Positions 25,565 through 33,671 are shown, counted from the first letter of the stretch. The stretch: 64,000 nucleotides of DNA from Albitalea sp966211955 (GCA_966211955.1 CBIHOF010000001.1:310001-374000), one strand, 5' to 3'. The notes: generated by a model not told the origin, from the sequence alone. Made by a program: numbers and translations.

Positions 25565-26046
25565 CTAATTTGTCGAGCCGCGCAATTCGCGAACGCCACG
25601 TCCGAGCTTGCGGCGTAGCAGCGTGCGCAGCGTGACGCCGTCCGCGTAGCCGACTTCGGCCGCGATGGTGTCGACGCTGGCGCGGCTGGTGCGCAATCGG
25701 TGGGCTGCATGTTCGACGCGCAGGTCCTGGAAGTACGACAGCGGCGTCTTGCCCAGCACCCGCTGCAGCCGCCGGGCCAGGGTGCGTTCACTCGCACCGA
25801 CGGCGCGTGCGGCCTCCGTCAGCGAGAACCCCTGGGCCATGTGCTCGCGCGACCATTGCTCGAAGCGCTCGATCACCGGGTCGGCGTGCGAGAGGTGGTC
25901 GGCAATGATGTAGGCGGCCTGCGAGGGCCGCGCATCGATCATCAGGTAGCGGGCCACGATGCTGGCGGCCGCGGGGCTGTGCTGCCGCAGCAGCCACAGC
26001 GCGAGATCGAGGTGGGCGAGGGCGGCGCCGGCAGTGACGAGGCATT
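25565..26046 (-). pseudogene. GlxA-type AraC-family regulator, N-terminal domain deleted
   Basis: This is the C-terminal half of a GlxA-like regulator: the end of the DJ-1/PfpI-like domain (CLVTAGAALAHLDLALWLL, RYLMIDARPSQAAYI) and the complete AraC double helix-turn-helix (GFSLTEAARAVGASERTLARRL, LRTSRASVDTIAAEVGYADGVTLRTLLRRKLG). About 180 N-terminal residues expected of the family are missing. At the point where homology ends (about 26040) the sequence switches directly into the coding part of a monooxygenase gene on the other strand. The frame stays open to 26224, so a chimeric protein could still be made, but the sensing domain is gone. Confidence 0.75.
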
Positions 26047-26329
26047 GCTTGCGCGTCTCGAAGCCAAGCCCGGCAAGGAGGCCGCGGTGCAGGACTTCCT
26101 GATCAGTGCGCTGGCCCTGGCCAATCAGGAGGCACGCACGACGGTGTGGTTCGCGCTGCGCCTCGGGCCCACCACCTTCGGCGTGTTCGACGCCTTCGCC
26201 GACGACGCCGGCCGGCAGGCCCACCTGAACGGCCCGATCGCCCAGGCCCTGATGGCCCGGGCGGCCGAGCTCTTCAGCGAGCCGCCGCGCATCGACCCGG
26301 TGGATGTGCTGGCGGCCAAGCTCGGTTGA
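26045..26329 (+). CDS. Antibiotic-biosynthesis-monooxygenase-like protein, 5' end lost
   Basis: About 94 residues of the ABM fold (LLARLEAKPGKEAAVQDFLISAL, RTTVWFALRLGPTTFGVFDAF, AGRQAHLNGPIAQALMARAAELF, IDPVDVLAAKLG), a small quinol monooxygenase type. The family normally starts four to five residues earlier with an ATG; here those codons are replaced by the deletion junction with the GlxA remnant. A TTG at 26045 could still initiate translation, but no ribosome site precedes it and the original promoter is gone. It may be a decaying gene. Confidence 0.6.
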   Translation: MLARLEAKPGKEAAVQDFLISALALANQEARTTVWFALRLGPTTFGVFDAFADDAGRQAHLNGPIAQALMARAAELFSEPPRIDPVDVLAAKLG

Positions 26330-26388
26330 CGCAGGGCAGCGGCCGCGGACGGTGGTCCGAGGCAGTGACGCGGCTGTTCGAGTGGGCC

Positions 26389-26898
26389 TCAGGCAGTCCC
26401 GAACAGCCGCACGTCCTCTTGCGAATCGCCCAGGCGCGTGAGCTTCTCGAACTGCAGGCCGATCTTGCCCAGCAGGCGGATGGACTTGTCGTTGTCCATC
26501 GAGGTGATGGCCACCACGCGCTTGAGGCCGAGGACTTCGCGTGCGTGAGCCATCACCGCGTCCGCCGCCTCGAAGGCATAGCCCTGGCCGCTGTGGCGTT
26601 CGAGAAAGGCGAAGCCGATGTCCACGTCATCGAGCGTGTCGCGCTTGATCAGCCCGCACATGCCCATGGGCGTGCCGTCGCTGCGGCGCACGGCGGCCCA
26701 CAGGCCGAAGCCCACGCGCCGGTACATCGCCACGGGGCCATTGACGATGTAGTCGCGCGCACCCTGTACGTCGCGGATGCCGCGGTCGCCGATGAAGCGC
26801 AGCCAGCCCGGCTCGTTGATCAGCTCGAGCACGAAGGCCGCGTCGTCTTCGTTGAGTTCACGCAGGGTCAGGCGATCGGTCTCGAGAACGGTGGTCAT
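26389..26898 (-). CDS. GNAT family N-acetyltransferase (RimJ/RimL type)
   Basis: A 169-residue acetyltransferase. The N-terminal ETDRLTLRELNEDDAAFVLELINEP is typical for the RimJ/RimL/Acetyltransf_3 branch, and the acetyl-CoA region is DIGFAFLERHSGQGYAFEAADAVMAHA, followed by AITSMDNDKSIRLLGKIGLQFE. This branch acetylates protein N termini or small amines; the target is unknown. It lies 10 bp upstream of nothing on its own strand (amiC's stop is on its far side), so it is probably transcribed after amiC or from its own promoter. Confidence 0.85.
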   Translation of the reverse strand: MTTVLETDRLTLRELNEDDAAFVLELINEPGWLRFIGDRGIRDVQGARDYIVNGPVAMYRRVGFGLWAAVRRSDGTPMGMCGLIKRDTLDDVDIGFAFLERHSGQGYAFEAADAVMAHAREVLGLKRVVAITSMDNDKSIRLLGKIGLQFEKLTRLGDSQEDVRLFGTA

Positions 26899-26908
26899 GG
26901 ATCACATC

Positions 26909-28339
26909 TCAAAGAGAACGTTGCCGCGCGAGCGGCGGGTTCTTGGCGAAGTAGCGCTTGATGCCCGTGCTCAGCGCCTCCACCAGCTGCGACTGGTAGC
27001 GCGAGTCGCGCAGCTTCGATTCTTCTTCCGGGTTCGAGATGAAGGCCGTCTCGACGAGGATGGAAGGAATGTCCGGCGCCTTCAGCACCGCGAAGCCCGC
27101 CTGCTCGACCTGGCCCTTGTGCAGGCGGCCGACCTTGCCGATCTGCCCGAGCACCTCATGGCCGATCTTCATGCTGTCCTTGATCTGCGCGGTGGTGCTC
27201 ATGTCCAGCAGGGTGCGGATCACGGTCGCGTCCTTGGCCTTGACGTTCACGCCGCCCACGAGGTCGGCAGCGTTTTCCTTGTCGGCCATCCAGCGCGCGG
27301 CACTGCTGCTCGCGCCGCTCTGGCTCAGCGCGAAGACGGACGCGCCGCGCGCCTCTGGCGTGAAGAAGGCATCGGCATGGATCGATACGAAGAGGTCGGC
27401 CTGCACGCGCCGCGCCTTGCGCACGCGCTCGTGCAGGGGCACGAAGAAGTCGGCGTCGCGCGTGAGCATGGCGCGCATGCCGGGGATGGCGTTGATCTGG
27501 TCGCGCAGCTGCAGGGCCACCTGCAGCACCACGTCCTTCTCGCGCAGGCCGCTCGGGCCGACGGCGCCGGGGTCTTCGCCGCCGTGGCCGGGGTCGAGCG
27601 CGACGACGACGAGGCGGTCGAACTTGGTCTGGTGCGGTGGTGCGACGGCGGGGTTCGCAGGCGCCGGCGGGTTGGCCAGGGTGATCGGCGGCGACGATGG
27701 CGCCGAAGCCCCTGCCAGCGCGGGCTCGGCCGCCTGGGGCGCGGATGCGCCGCCGGCCGCGGCCGTCACCGGCTTCTCGATCTTGCCGATGAACTCGCCC
27801 AGCGCGTCGCGCACCGCTTGCGCCGCCTGCTGGTCGGCGCCTTCCTTGTCGCGGATCAGCGCGAGCAGCGGGTCGCGTTCATGCGTGGGATAGAGATCGA
27901 ATACGAGCCGGTGCTGGTAGGCCGCCACCGGCGCGAGCGTGAAGACCTGCGGCGCGGTGGGTTGCTTGAGGTCGATGACCAGGCGCACCACGCGCGGCTG
28001 GTTCTGGCCCACGCGCACGCCGCCGATGTACGGGTCGTCCGATCGCACCTTGCCCACGAGCTCGCGCAGGCTCGGGCTCAGCTCGAGGCCATCGACGTCG
28101 ATGACCAGGCGCGAGGGGTTCTCGGCCACGAAGTGCTTGGCCGACAGGGCCGAATCGGATTCGATGGTGACGCGGGTGTAGTCGGCCGCGGGCCATACCC
28201 GCACGGCCACGATGCTCGCGCCGAAGGCCAGCTCGCGGCTGCCCAGCAGCAGCACCGCCGCACCCATGGAGCGAAGGGCCGCGCGGCGCGACATGCGGGC
28301 ATCAGGCGTGATGGGCACCAGCGTGTTCTCCTCGGTCAA
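26909..28339 (-). CDS. amiC: N-acetylmuramoyl-L-alanine amidase AmiC
   Basis: A 476-residue periplasmic zinc amidase that cleaves septal peptidoglycan for daughter-cell separation. A twin-arginine-like signal (MSRRAALRSMGAAVLLLGS) occurs near residue 16, as in E. coli AmiC. An AMIN targeting domain follows (TRVTIESDSALSAKHFV ... LVIDVDGLEL), then a Pro/Ala linker, and the Amidase_3 domain with VVALDPGHGGEDPGAVG, SIHADAF and SILVETAFISNPEEE giving the zinc ligands and catalytic Glu. The TTG at 28339 is preferred: it overlaps the tsaE stop (TTGA) and AGGAG lies 8 nt upstream. ATG 28294 would start right at the signal. Confidence 0.92.
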   Translation of the reverse strand: MTEENTLVPITPDARMSRRAALRSMGAAVLLLGSRELAFGASIVAVRVWPAADYTRVTIESDSALSAKHFVAENPSRLVIDVDGLELSPSLRELVGKVRSDDPYIGGVRVGQNQPRVVRLVIDLKQPTAPQVFTLAPVAAYQHRLVFDLYPTHERDPLLALIRDKEGADQQAAQAVRDALGEFIGKIEKPVTAAAGGASAPQAAEPALAGASAPSSPPITLANPPAPANPAVAPPHQTKFDRLVVVALDPGHGGEDPGAVGPSGLREKDVVLQVALQLRDQINAIPGMRAMLTRDADFFVPLHERVRKARRVQADLFVSIHADAFFTPEARGASVFALSQSGASSSAARWMADKENAADLVGGVNVKAKDATVIRTLLDMSTTAQIKDSMKIGHEVLGQIGKVGRLHKGQVEQAGFAVLKAPDIPSILVETAFISNPEEESKLRDSRYQSQLVEALSTGIKRYFAKNPPLARQRSL

Positions 28340-28845
28340 CGCAACAGCTCCTGTCCGAGCGGGGTGAGTGCGGCCAGGCTCACGTGCCGCATCTCGTTGT
28401 CGCCGATGGCGATGGCGATGCGCAGGTCGGGCACGGGCAGCAGGCCATGCGCCTTGTCGGGCCATTCGGCGAGCTTCAGGCCCTCGGCCGCGAAGATGTC
28501 GCGAAAGCCCGCGTCTTCCCATTCCTGCGGATCGTTGAAGCGATAGAAATCGAAGTGCCAGGCGTTGAACCCCGGCAGCTCATAAGGTTCCATCACCGCG
28601 TACGTCGGGCTCTTGACGCGCCCCTGCACGCCCAGCGTTTGCAGCAGGTGGCGCACGAAGGTCGTCTTGCCCGCGCCCAGCGTGCCGTGCAGCTCGATGA
28701 AGGCCCGCTGCAGGGCAGGGTGGGCCGCCAGGCGCTCGGCCGTGGCGGCGCAATCGGCCTCGCCGGCCCACGCAAGGTTCGCGGTTTCTAGAATCGACGG
28801 ATGACCGGTGCTCAAGGCTTGAATGTTGAAACGTTGCTGCCACAA
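28336..28845 (-). CDS. tsaE: tRNA threonylcarbamoyladenosine biosynthesis ATPase TsaE
   Basis: A P-loop protein needed for t6A modification of ANN-decoding tRNAs, acting with TsaB/TsaD. Walker A is ELHGTLGAGKTTFVRHLL, followed by the family stretches VKSPTYAVMEPYEL and AWHFDFYRFNDPQEWEDAGFRDIF, and the late AEWPDKA. The ATG at 28845 gives 169 residues and overlaps the divergent queG start by 45 bp; a TTG at 28815 or a later codon would match the family's usual 150-160 residues better, so the start is uncertain. It is followed directly by amiC. The tsaE-amidase pair divergent from queG is also known from E. coli. Confidence 0.9.
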   Translation of the reverse strand: MWQQRFNIQALSTGHPSILETANLAWAGEADCAATAERLAAHPALQRAFIELHGTLGAGKTTFVRHLLQTLGVQGRVKSPTYAVMEPYELPGFNAWHFDFYRFNDPQEWEDAGFRDIFAAEGLKLAEWPDKAHGLLPVPDLRIAIAIGDNEMRHVSLAALTPLGQELLR

Positions 28846-29907
28846 CTGCGGCAGTGGGCCGCGGCGCTGGGATTTTCACAGATCGGTGTGGCCGATGTGG
28901 ACCTGGCAACTGCCGAGCCCGGCTTGTCGCGCTGGCTGGACAACGGTTTTCATGGCTCGATGGACTACATGGCCGCGCACGGCCTGAAGCGCGCGCGGCC
29001 GGCGGAACTGGTGCCGGGCACCGTGCGTGTCATCACCGCCCGCATGGATTACCTGCCCTCGGCCACGCCCGATGGTTGGCAGGCCATCGAATGGCAACGG
29101 CTGTCCGATCCCCTGCATGCGAACGTCTCGATGTATGCGCGTGGCCGCGACTATCACAAGGTGTTGCGGTCTCGCCTGCAGAAGCTGGCCGACAAGCTTG
29201 CCGATGCGGTCGGGCCCTTCGGCCACCGGGTATTCACCGATTCGGCGCCGGTCCTGGAAGTGGAACTTGCCTCGCGCAGCGGCATCGGCTGGCGCGGCAA
29301 GCACACGCTCACGCTGCACCGGGAAGCCGGGTCGATGTTCTTTCTCGGCGAGATCTACGTGGACATGCCGCTGCCGCTGACCGAGCCGGTGCAGGAGCAT
29401 TGCGGCAGCTGCACGGCCTGCATCGACGTGTGCCCGACGCAGGCGATCGTCGCGCCATATCGGCTGGATGCGCGCCGCTGCATCGCCTACCTCACGATTG
29501 AAGACGGTGGGCCGATTCCCGTCGAGCTGCGCGCGGCCATCGGCAACCGCATCTACGGCTGCGACGACTGCCAGCTGGTGTGCCCCTGGAACAAGTTCGC
29601 GCAGCGTGCGACGGTGGCGGATTTCGACTCGCGAGAAGGCGTGACCCACGTGCAGTTGCTGCAGCTGTGGCAATGGAGCGAGGCCGATTTCCTGCGCCAC
29701 ACCGAAGGCAGCCCTATCCGACGCATCGGCCACGAGCGCTGGCAGCGCAACCTTGCGGTGGCCATGGGCAATGCGCTGAGGGCCACGCGCAACGAGGACA
29801 TTGCCCACGCGCTACGCTCGCGGCAAGACACCGCCACGCCGCTGGTGCGTGAGCACATCGACTGGGCGCTGGCGCAACTCGGGGAAAACTCGGGGGCCCA
29901 ATCGTAG
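28801..29907 (+). CDS. queG: Epoxyqueuosine reductase QueG
   Basis: A 368-residue cobalamin- and iron-sulfur-dependent enzyme for the last step of tRNA queuosine synthesis. The N-terminal domain starts LGFSQIGVADVDL; the cobalamin region includes ARGRDYHKVLRSRLQKLAD; and two ferredoxin-type 4Fe-4S motifs follow, HCGSCTACIDVCPTQAI and CDDCQLVCPWNKFA. The C-terminal region (IGHERWQRNLAVAMGNALR) is a HEAT-like extension of the long QueG form. A TAGAAT box only about 10 bp before the ATG suggests a leaderless or near-leaderless transcript. Confidence 0.93.
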   Translation: MTGAQGLNVETLLPQLRQWAAALGFSQIGVADVDLATAEPGLSRWLDNGFHGSMDYMAAHGLKRARPAELVPGTVRVITARMDYLPSATPDGWQAIEWQRLSDPLHANVSMYARGRDYHKVLRSRLQKLADKLADAVGPFGHRVFTDSAPVLEVELASRSGIGWRGKHTLTLHREAGSMFFLGEIYVDMPLPLTEPVQEHCGSCTACIDVCPTQAIVAPYRLDARRCIAYLTIEDGGPIPVELRAAIGNRIYGCDDCQLVCPWNKFAQRATVADFDSREGVTHVQLLQLWQWSEADFLRHTEGSPIRRIGHERWQRNLAVAMGNALRATRNEDIAHALRSRQDTATPLVREHIDWALAQLGENSGAQS

Positions 29908-30008
29908 TTCCCACAATCGCGCGATGGCCGCACAGGCACCATCCTTGCCACCATCGGCGCGACAGAAACGTCGGCCAGGAACCGTCAGTTCACGCAACAG
30001 GAGACTTC

Positions 30009-30983
30009 ATGCAACGCAGAACCATCGTCCACGCGGGCCTCGCGAGCCTTGCGCTCGCCGCAAGCGCGGGCGCCTGGGCCCAGGCCTACCCGTCCAAGCC
30101 GGTGCGGCTGATCGTGCCCTTTGCGCCCGGCGGCACGACGGACATCATTGCCCGCGTGGTGGCGGAGAAAGCCGGCCCTGCGCTCGGCCAGACCATGATC
30201 GTCGAGAACAAGGCCGGCGGCGGCGGCTCGGTGGGTGCCACCGAAATCTCACGCTCGGCGCCCGACGGCTACACGCTGGGCATGGCCACGGTGTCCACCA
30301 CCGCCGCCAACCCGGCCATCAACCCGAAGATCCCCTACAACCCGCTCACCGACTTCACGCCCATCATCAATGTGGCAGCCACGCCCAACGTGATCGCGGT
30401 GCATCCCTCATTCCCCGCCAAGGACTACAAGACCTTCTTGCAGGTGCTCAAGGCCAACCCCGGAAAGTACAGCTACGGCAGCTCGGGCACGGGCGGCATC
30501 GGCCATCTGCAGATGGAGCTGTTCAAGAGCCTGTCGGGCACCTTCGTCACGCACATCCCGTACCGCGGCGCGGGCCCGGCCCTGAATGACGCGGTCGCCG
30601 GCCAGGTGCCGATGATCTTCGACAACCTGCCCTCGGCACTGCCCTTCATCAAGGACGGACGGCTGATTCCGATCGTCGTGTCGGCGCCCAACCGCCTCGC
30701 GCAGCTGCCCAATGTGCCGACCTTCAAGGAGGTGGGCCTGGAGCCGGTGAACCGCATGGCCTTCTATGGCATCCACGGCCCCAAGGGCATGCCCAAGGAT
30801 ATTGTCGACAAGGTCTATGCTGCGATCAAGAAGGCAGTCGAGGACCCGACGGTGAAGAAGCGCATCGAGGACACCGGCTCGATCATCATCGCGAACACGC
30901 CGGACCAGTTCTCCGCGCAGATCAAGGCGGAGTACGACGTCTACAAGCAAGTGGTGGTGACGCAGAAGCTCAAGATCGACTAA
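30009..30983 (+). CDS. Bug-type tripartite tricarboxylate transporter substrate-binding protein
   Basis: A 324-residue periplasmic solute receptor. A signal peptide (MQRRTIVHAGLASLALAASAGAWA-QA) is followed by YPSKPVRLIVPFAPGGTTDIIARVV, the hallmark of the Bug/TctC family, then GHLQMELFKSLSGTFVTHIPYRGAGPALNDAVAGQVPMIFDNL. Bug proteins bind carboxylates or related compounds. No TctA or TctB membrane gene is adjacent, which is common for the many orphan copies in Burkholderiales. It ends at a strong intrinsic terminator. Confidence 0.92.
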   Translation: MQRRTIVHAGLASLALAASAGAWAQAYPSKPVRLIVPFAPGGTTDIIARVVAEKAGPALGQTMIVENKAGGGGSVGATEISRSAPDGYTLGMATVSTTAANPAINPKIPYNPLTDFTPIINVAATPNVIAVHPSFPAKDYKTFLQVLKANPGKYSYGSSGTGGIGHLQMELFKSLSGTFVTHIPYRGAGPALNDAVAGQVPMIFDNLPSALPFIKDGRLIPIVVSAPNRLAQLPNVPTFKEVGLEPVNRMAFYGIHGPKGMPKDIVDKVYAAIKKAVEDPTVKKRIEDTGSIIIANTPDQFSAQIKAEYDVYKQVVVTQKLKID

Positions 30984-31014
30984 TGGCTTGAGATCCCACT
31001 GGACACGGGACAAT

Positions 31015-31044
31015 GCGGGGGCTTCGGCCCCCGCGTTGCTTTTT
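31015..31044 (+). terminator. Intrinsic terminator after the Bug receptor gene
   Basis: The stem GCGGGGGC-TTCG-GCCCCCGC is followed by GTTGCTTTTT. The stable UUCG tetraloop and T run make this a textbook Rho-independent terminator, 31 bp after the stop codon. Confidence 0.92.
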
Positions 31045-31078
31045 GGGGCTGAACCCGACACGTCCATGACCTCATGCC

Positions 31079-31981
31079 ATGACCGCAGCACTTTCCAGCA
31101 GCGAAGCCATCGACCGTTTCATCGACGCCTTGTGGATCGAGGACGGGCTGGCCGCGAACACGCTGGCGGCTTACCGGCGTGACCTGTCGCTGTACGCGGA
31201 TTGGCTGGGCAAGACACATGAGCGCGACATCAACACAAGCCGCGAGGCGGACCTGCTGGAGTACGGCATCGCGCGCCACGCAGGCAGCAAGGCCACGAGC
31301 ACCAATCGCCGGTTGACCGTCTTCAAGCGCTACTTCCGCTGGGCACTGCGCGAGCGCTTGGTGAGCGCGGACCCGACGCTGCGCATGTTGTCGGCGAAGC
31401 AGCCGATGCGCGTGCCCAAGGTCTTGAGCGAGGCGCAGGTCGAGGCCTTGCTCGCCGCGCCCGACGTGAACACGCCGCTCGGTCTGCGCGACCGCTCGAT
31501 GCTGGAGCTGATGTACGCGAGCGGCCTGCGGGTGAGCGAGTTGGTTGGCCTGAAGACGGTGCATGTGAGCTTGCCCGACGGCGCCTTGCGCGCGACGGGC
31601 AAGGGTGCGAAGGAGCGGCTGGTGCCGTTCGGCGAGGAGGCGCATGCGTGGATCACGCGCTACCTGGCCGAGGCGCGCAGCGACATCCTGCAAGGCCAGG
31701 CGAGCGATGCGCTCTTCGTCACCGCGCGTGGCGGCCCGATGACGCGGCAGATGTTCTGGAAGCTGATCAAGCAGCACGCCCTGCGCGGCGGCGTGCACGT
31801 GCCGTTGTCGCCGCACACCTTGCGCCATGCCTTCGCCACGCACCTGCTGAACCACGGCGCCGACCTGCGCGCGGTGCAGATGCTGCTGGGACATGCGGAC
31901 ATCTCCACCACGACGATCTACACGCATGTGGCACGCGAACGCCTGCGCGCGATGCACGCGCAGCACCATCCGCGCGGATGA
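31079..31981 (+). CDS. xerD: Site-specific tyrosine recombinase XerD
   Basis: A 300-residue chromosome-dimer-resolution recombinase that works with XerC at dif. The N-terminal SAM-like domain begins FIDALWIEDGLAANTLAAYRRDL. The catalytic domain has the first Arg in MYASGLRVSELVGL, Lys in TGKGAKERLVPFG, HTLRHAFATHLLNHGADLRAVQMLLGHADISTTTIYTHV for His-x-x-Arg, the second His and the nucleophilic Tyr. Length and synteny-free position suit the housekeeping enzyme rather than an integrase; no attachment repeats were seen beside it. Confidence 0.9.
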   Translation: MTAALSSSEAIDRFIDALWIEDGLAANTLAAYRRDLSLYADWLGKTHERDINTSREADLLEYGIARHAGSKATSTNRRLTVFKRYFRWALRERLVSADPTLRMLSAKQPMRVPKVLSEAQVEALLAAPDVNTPLGLRDRSMLELMYASGLRVSELVGLKTVHVSLPDGALRATGKGAKERLVPFGEEAHAWITRYLAEARSDILQGQASDALFVTARGGPMTRQMFWKLIKQHALRGGVHVPLSPHTLRHAFATHLLNHGADLRAVQMLLGHADISTTTIYTHVARERLRAMHAQHHPRG

Positions 31982-31997
31982 AGCCCGCGCGCCGAGT

Positions 31998-32540
31998 TCA
32001 GGGGCGTGACGGGAAGATGCCTTCCGTCGCGATGATGAAGTTCGTCCCCAGGTAGGGATTGCGAACAGGCAGTGGCTGGCCGGCGCCCGCGAGGCCGACC
32101 TGCGTGGGCGTCAGCGGCACCGGTGCGTTCAGAGCCGTCGACCAGACGGAGGCGCTGCCGGGGCCCGCGCCAGACGCGCCGAGCACGTTGTTGGTGGCCG
32201 AAGGCGTCACCGACGGTTCGGTGGCCGTGCCAGCGACCGTGAGCAGGTGGTTGTGCGCCGGCATCTGGTTGCTGAGGATGGTCACTTCCTCGTTGCCGGA
32301 GAGCTCGCCTTGCTGGATGCTGCTCAGCCCGGGTCCTTGTCCCATGCCCACTGGTGAGCGACTGCGCAGGTCGGGCAGCCCGAAGGTGACGGTGCCGTTG
32401 CCTCCGAACGTGGTTCCGAGAAGCGCGAACAGTGCGGAGTTCGACGCGATCGACATCAGGCTGCCGTCGCAGAACGCGTAGCCACGCGGTGCGAAGTTGA
32501 AGCCAACCATCTTGATTTCACCGAGGAAGGGATCGCTCAT
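31998..32540 (-). CDS. Phage tail collar domain protein (microcystin-dependent protein type)
   Basis: A 180-residue protein with a tail collar domain: FLGEIKMVGFNFAPRGYAFCDGSLMSIASNSALFALLG, followed by TFGLPDLRSRSPVGMG and a Thr/Ser/Ala-rich tip (TATEPSVTPSATNN), ending NPYLGTNFIIATEGIFPS. Chromosomal relatives are annotated microcystin-dependent or MdpB-like; they are short trimeric-fibre-like proteins whose role is not settled. GGGAGAAACAGACC precedes ATG 32540. It is the last gene of a three-gene minus-strand operon and there is no other phage gene around. Confidence 0.85.
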   Translation of the reverse strand: MSDPFLGEIKMVGFNFAPRGYAFCDGSLMSIASNSALFALLGTTFGGNGTVTFGLPDLRSRSPVGMGQGPGLSSIQQGELSGNEEVTILSNQMPAHNHLLTVAGTATEPSVTPSATNNVLGASGAGPGSASVWSTALNAPVPLTPTQVGLAGAGQPLPVRNPYLGTNFIIATEGIFPSRP

Positions 32541-32596
32541 GGTCTGTTTCTCCCGTGGAGGTGGTACTGCCGGACAGGCGCGCTGAATGCGCCGGA

Positions 32597-32932
32597 TCAG
32601 GCCTCCTTGGCCGCAGCCGCGGACGCCTGGGATAGGGCATGGTGGAAGACGATGTGCATGCGCTGCCGGGCGTCGCCCGCGGCCGGCGCGCCTGGCGTGA
32701 GCAGCAGCAGGGGCCACTCGTCGTCGCCGCTGCGCACGGTGCAGCTCACCTGGCCCAGTCGCACGCCTTCTGGCAGCGCCACCTCGGCGTGATAGCACTG
32801 GTGGTGCTTGTTCATCGCCACGCCCTCGGTGGCATCGACCAGCTCTGCCGGCAGCTCGCCGCTCCAGGGGCCGATGAGACGCCAGATGCGGCCGATGTCG
32901 CAGCGCAAGCGCTCGAGGCTCGGGACGTTCAT
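32597..32932 (-). CDS. Small conserved protein of tail-collar operon
   Basis: A 111-residue soluble protein (MNVPSLERLRCDIGRIWRLIG start; VATEGVAMNKHHQCYHAEVALPEG-like strand pattern; WPLLLLTPG; MHIVFHH). It resembles short proteins, possibly DUF6916, that accompany tail-collar proteins, but this is recalled, not tested. Its ATG overlaps the stop of the upstream acetyltransferase gene (ATGA), so translation is coupled. It is probably beta-rich and may assist assembly or modification of the collar protein. Confidence 0.65.
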   Translation of the reverse strand: MNVPSLERLRCDIGRIWRLIGPWSGELPAELVDATEGVAMNKHHQCYHAEVALPEGVRLGQVSCTVRSGDDEWPLLLLTPGAPAAGDARQRMHIVFHHALSQASAAAAKEA

Positions 32933-33528
32933 GCGGCATGTGCCTCGCGCGAGGCGGCGTGGGCGCGGCGCATCATCTTCAGGTAGATCCCGTTGTCGGC
33001 CACCACGTCGAAACCAAAGCGCCGGTAGAGCTCGTGCGCGCGGTTGAAGGGTTCGACGTGCAACACCGTGTGCAGGCCTCGCAGATCGGCATGTGCAGCC
33101 AGCATGGCCATCAGCGCAGTGCCAACCCTGCGTCCGCGCTCGGCCGGCAGGAGCGACAGGTCGATCAGCGAAGCCGTGCCATCGCCGCAATCGCGCCAGT
33201 AGAGGCGACCGATGGGTCGACCGGCGCGCAAGAGCACGAGAAAGTCGGCGTCGACAAAGTGTTCCTGGTAATAGCAGTGCTGGAATTCGAACTGCTGCCG
33301 CAGGAACTGCTCGCATTGCGATGGCGGCCAGCCGGTGCTGGCCATCTCTTGGACCCGGGTGGAGGCGTAGAGAATTTGCAGGAAACCAAGATCGCGCGTG
33401 TCGATGGGGCGCGCTTCGATGCCTCGAAGTGCGGCGCAAGTGCCGGCAATGTGCATTGCGGCCTTCCACCACAGCTGCGCCTGTGCCATCGGTGCTCCCT
33501 GTCCTGCTGATGCAGTGTTGGGCGCCAT
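32929..33528 (-). CDS. GNAT family acetyltransferase of tail-collar operon
   Basis: A protein of up to 199 residues with a GNAT domain: IEARPIDTRDLGFLQILYASTR, WPPSQCEQFLRQQFEFQHCYYQEHF, LIDLSLLPAERGRRVGTALMAMLAAHA (acetyl-CoA loop) and VEPFNRAHELYRRFGFDVVADNGIYLKM. It starts an ATGA-coupled operon with the small protein and the tail-collar protein. The recurring pairing of this GNAT type with collar proteins suggests modification of the fibre or of a shared substrate. The start is uncertain: 33528, the internal Met at residue 14 (33489) and the Met at residue 25 (33456) are all possible. Confidence 0.75.
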   Translation of the reverse strand: MAPNTASAGQGAPMAQAQLWWKAAMHIAGTCAALRGIEARPIDTRDLGFLQILYASTRVQEMASTGWPPSQCEQFLRQQFEFQHCYYQEHFVDADFLVLLRAGRPIGRLYWRDCGDGTASLIDLSLLPAERGRRVGTALMAMLAAHADLRGLHTVLHVEPFNRAHELYRRFGFDVVADNGIYLKMMRRAHAASREAHAA

Positions 33529-33631
33529 GGTAAGTGCTGGCGCTGCGCGTGCCGGCGTGAACCCTTGGAGCGGGTCGGCTTTATCGCCATCGCTTCGCTG
33601 CGTTCTTGGGGCTGCTCGATCCGCGGCATGG

Positions 33632-33671
33632 ACGTCACGGGTCTTTCACACCCCTGCCATGTCCACGTCAC
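33632..33671 (+). promoter_or_regulatory. Four 11-bp phased heptamers resembling Pho boxes
   Basis: ACGTCAC (33632), CTTTCAC (33643), CTGCCAT (33654) and ACGTCAC (33665) start exactly 11 bp apart; all contain CA at positions 5-6. The central pair (CTTTCAC-N4-CTGCCAT) matches the CTGTCAT-N4-CTGTCAT PhoB box in 11 of 14 bases. They precede the phosphatase-GT-ppk1-sixA operon (first start 33696), where phosphate control would make sense. Confidence 0.45.

Noticed and set aside
31079..32540. xerD plus tail collar gene read as a prophage or integrated island
   Set aside because: XerD has the housekeeping length and motifs, no att-like repeats were found, and no capsid, portal or lysis genes are nearby.
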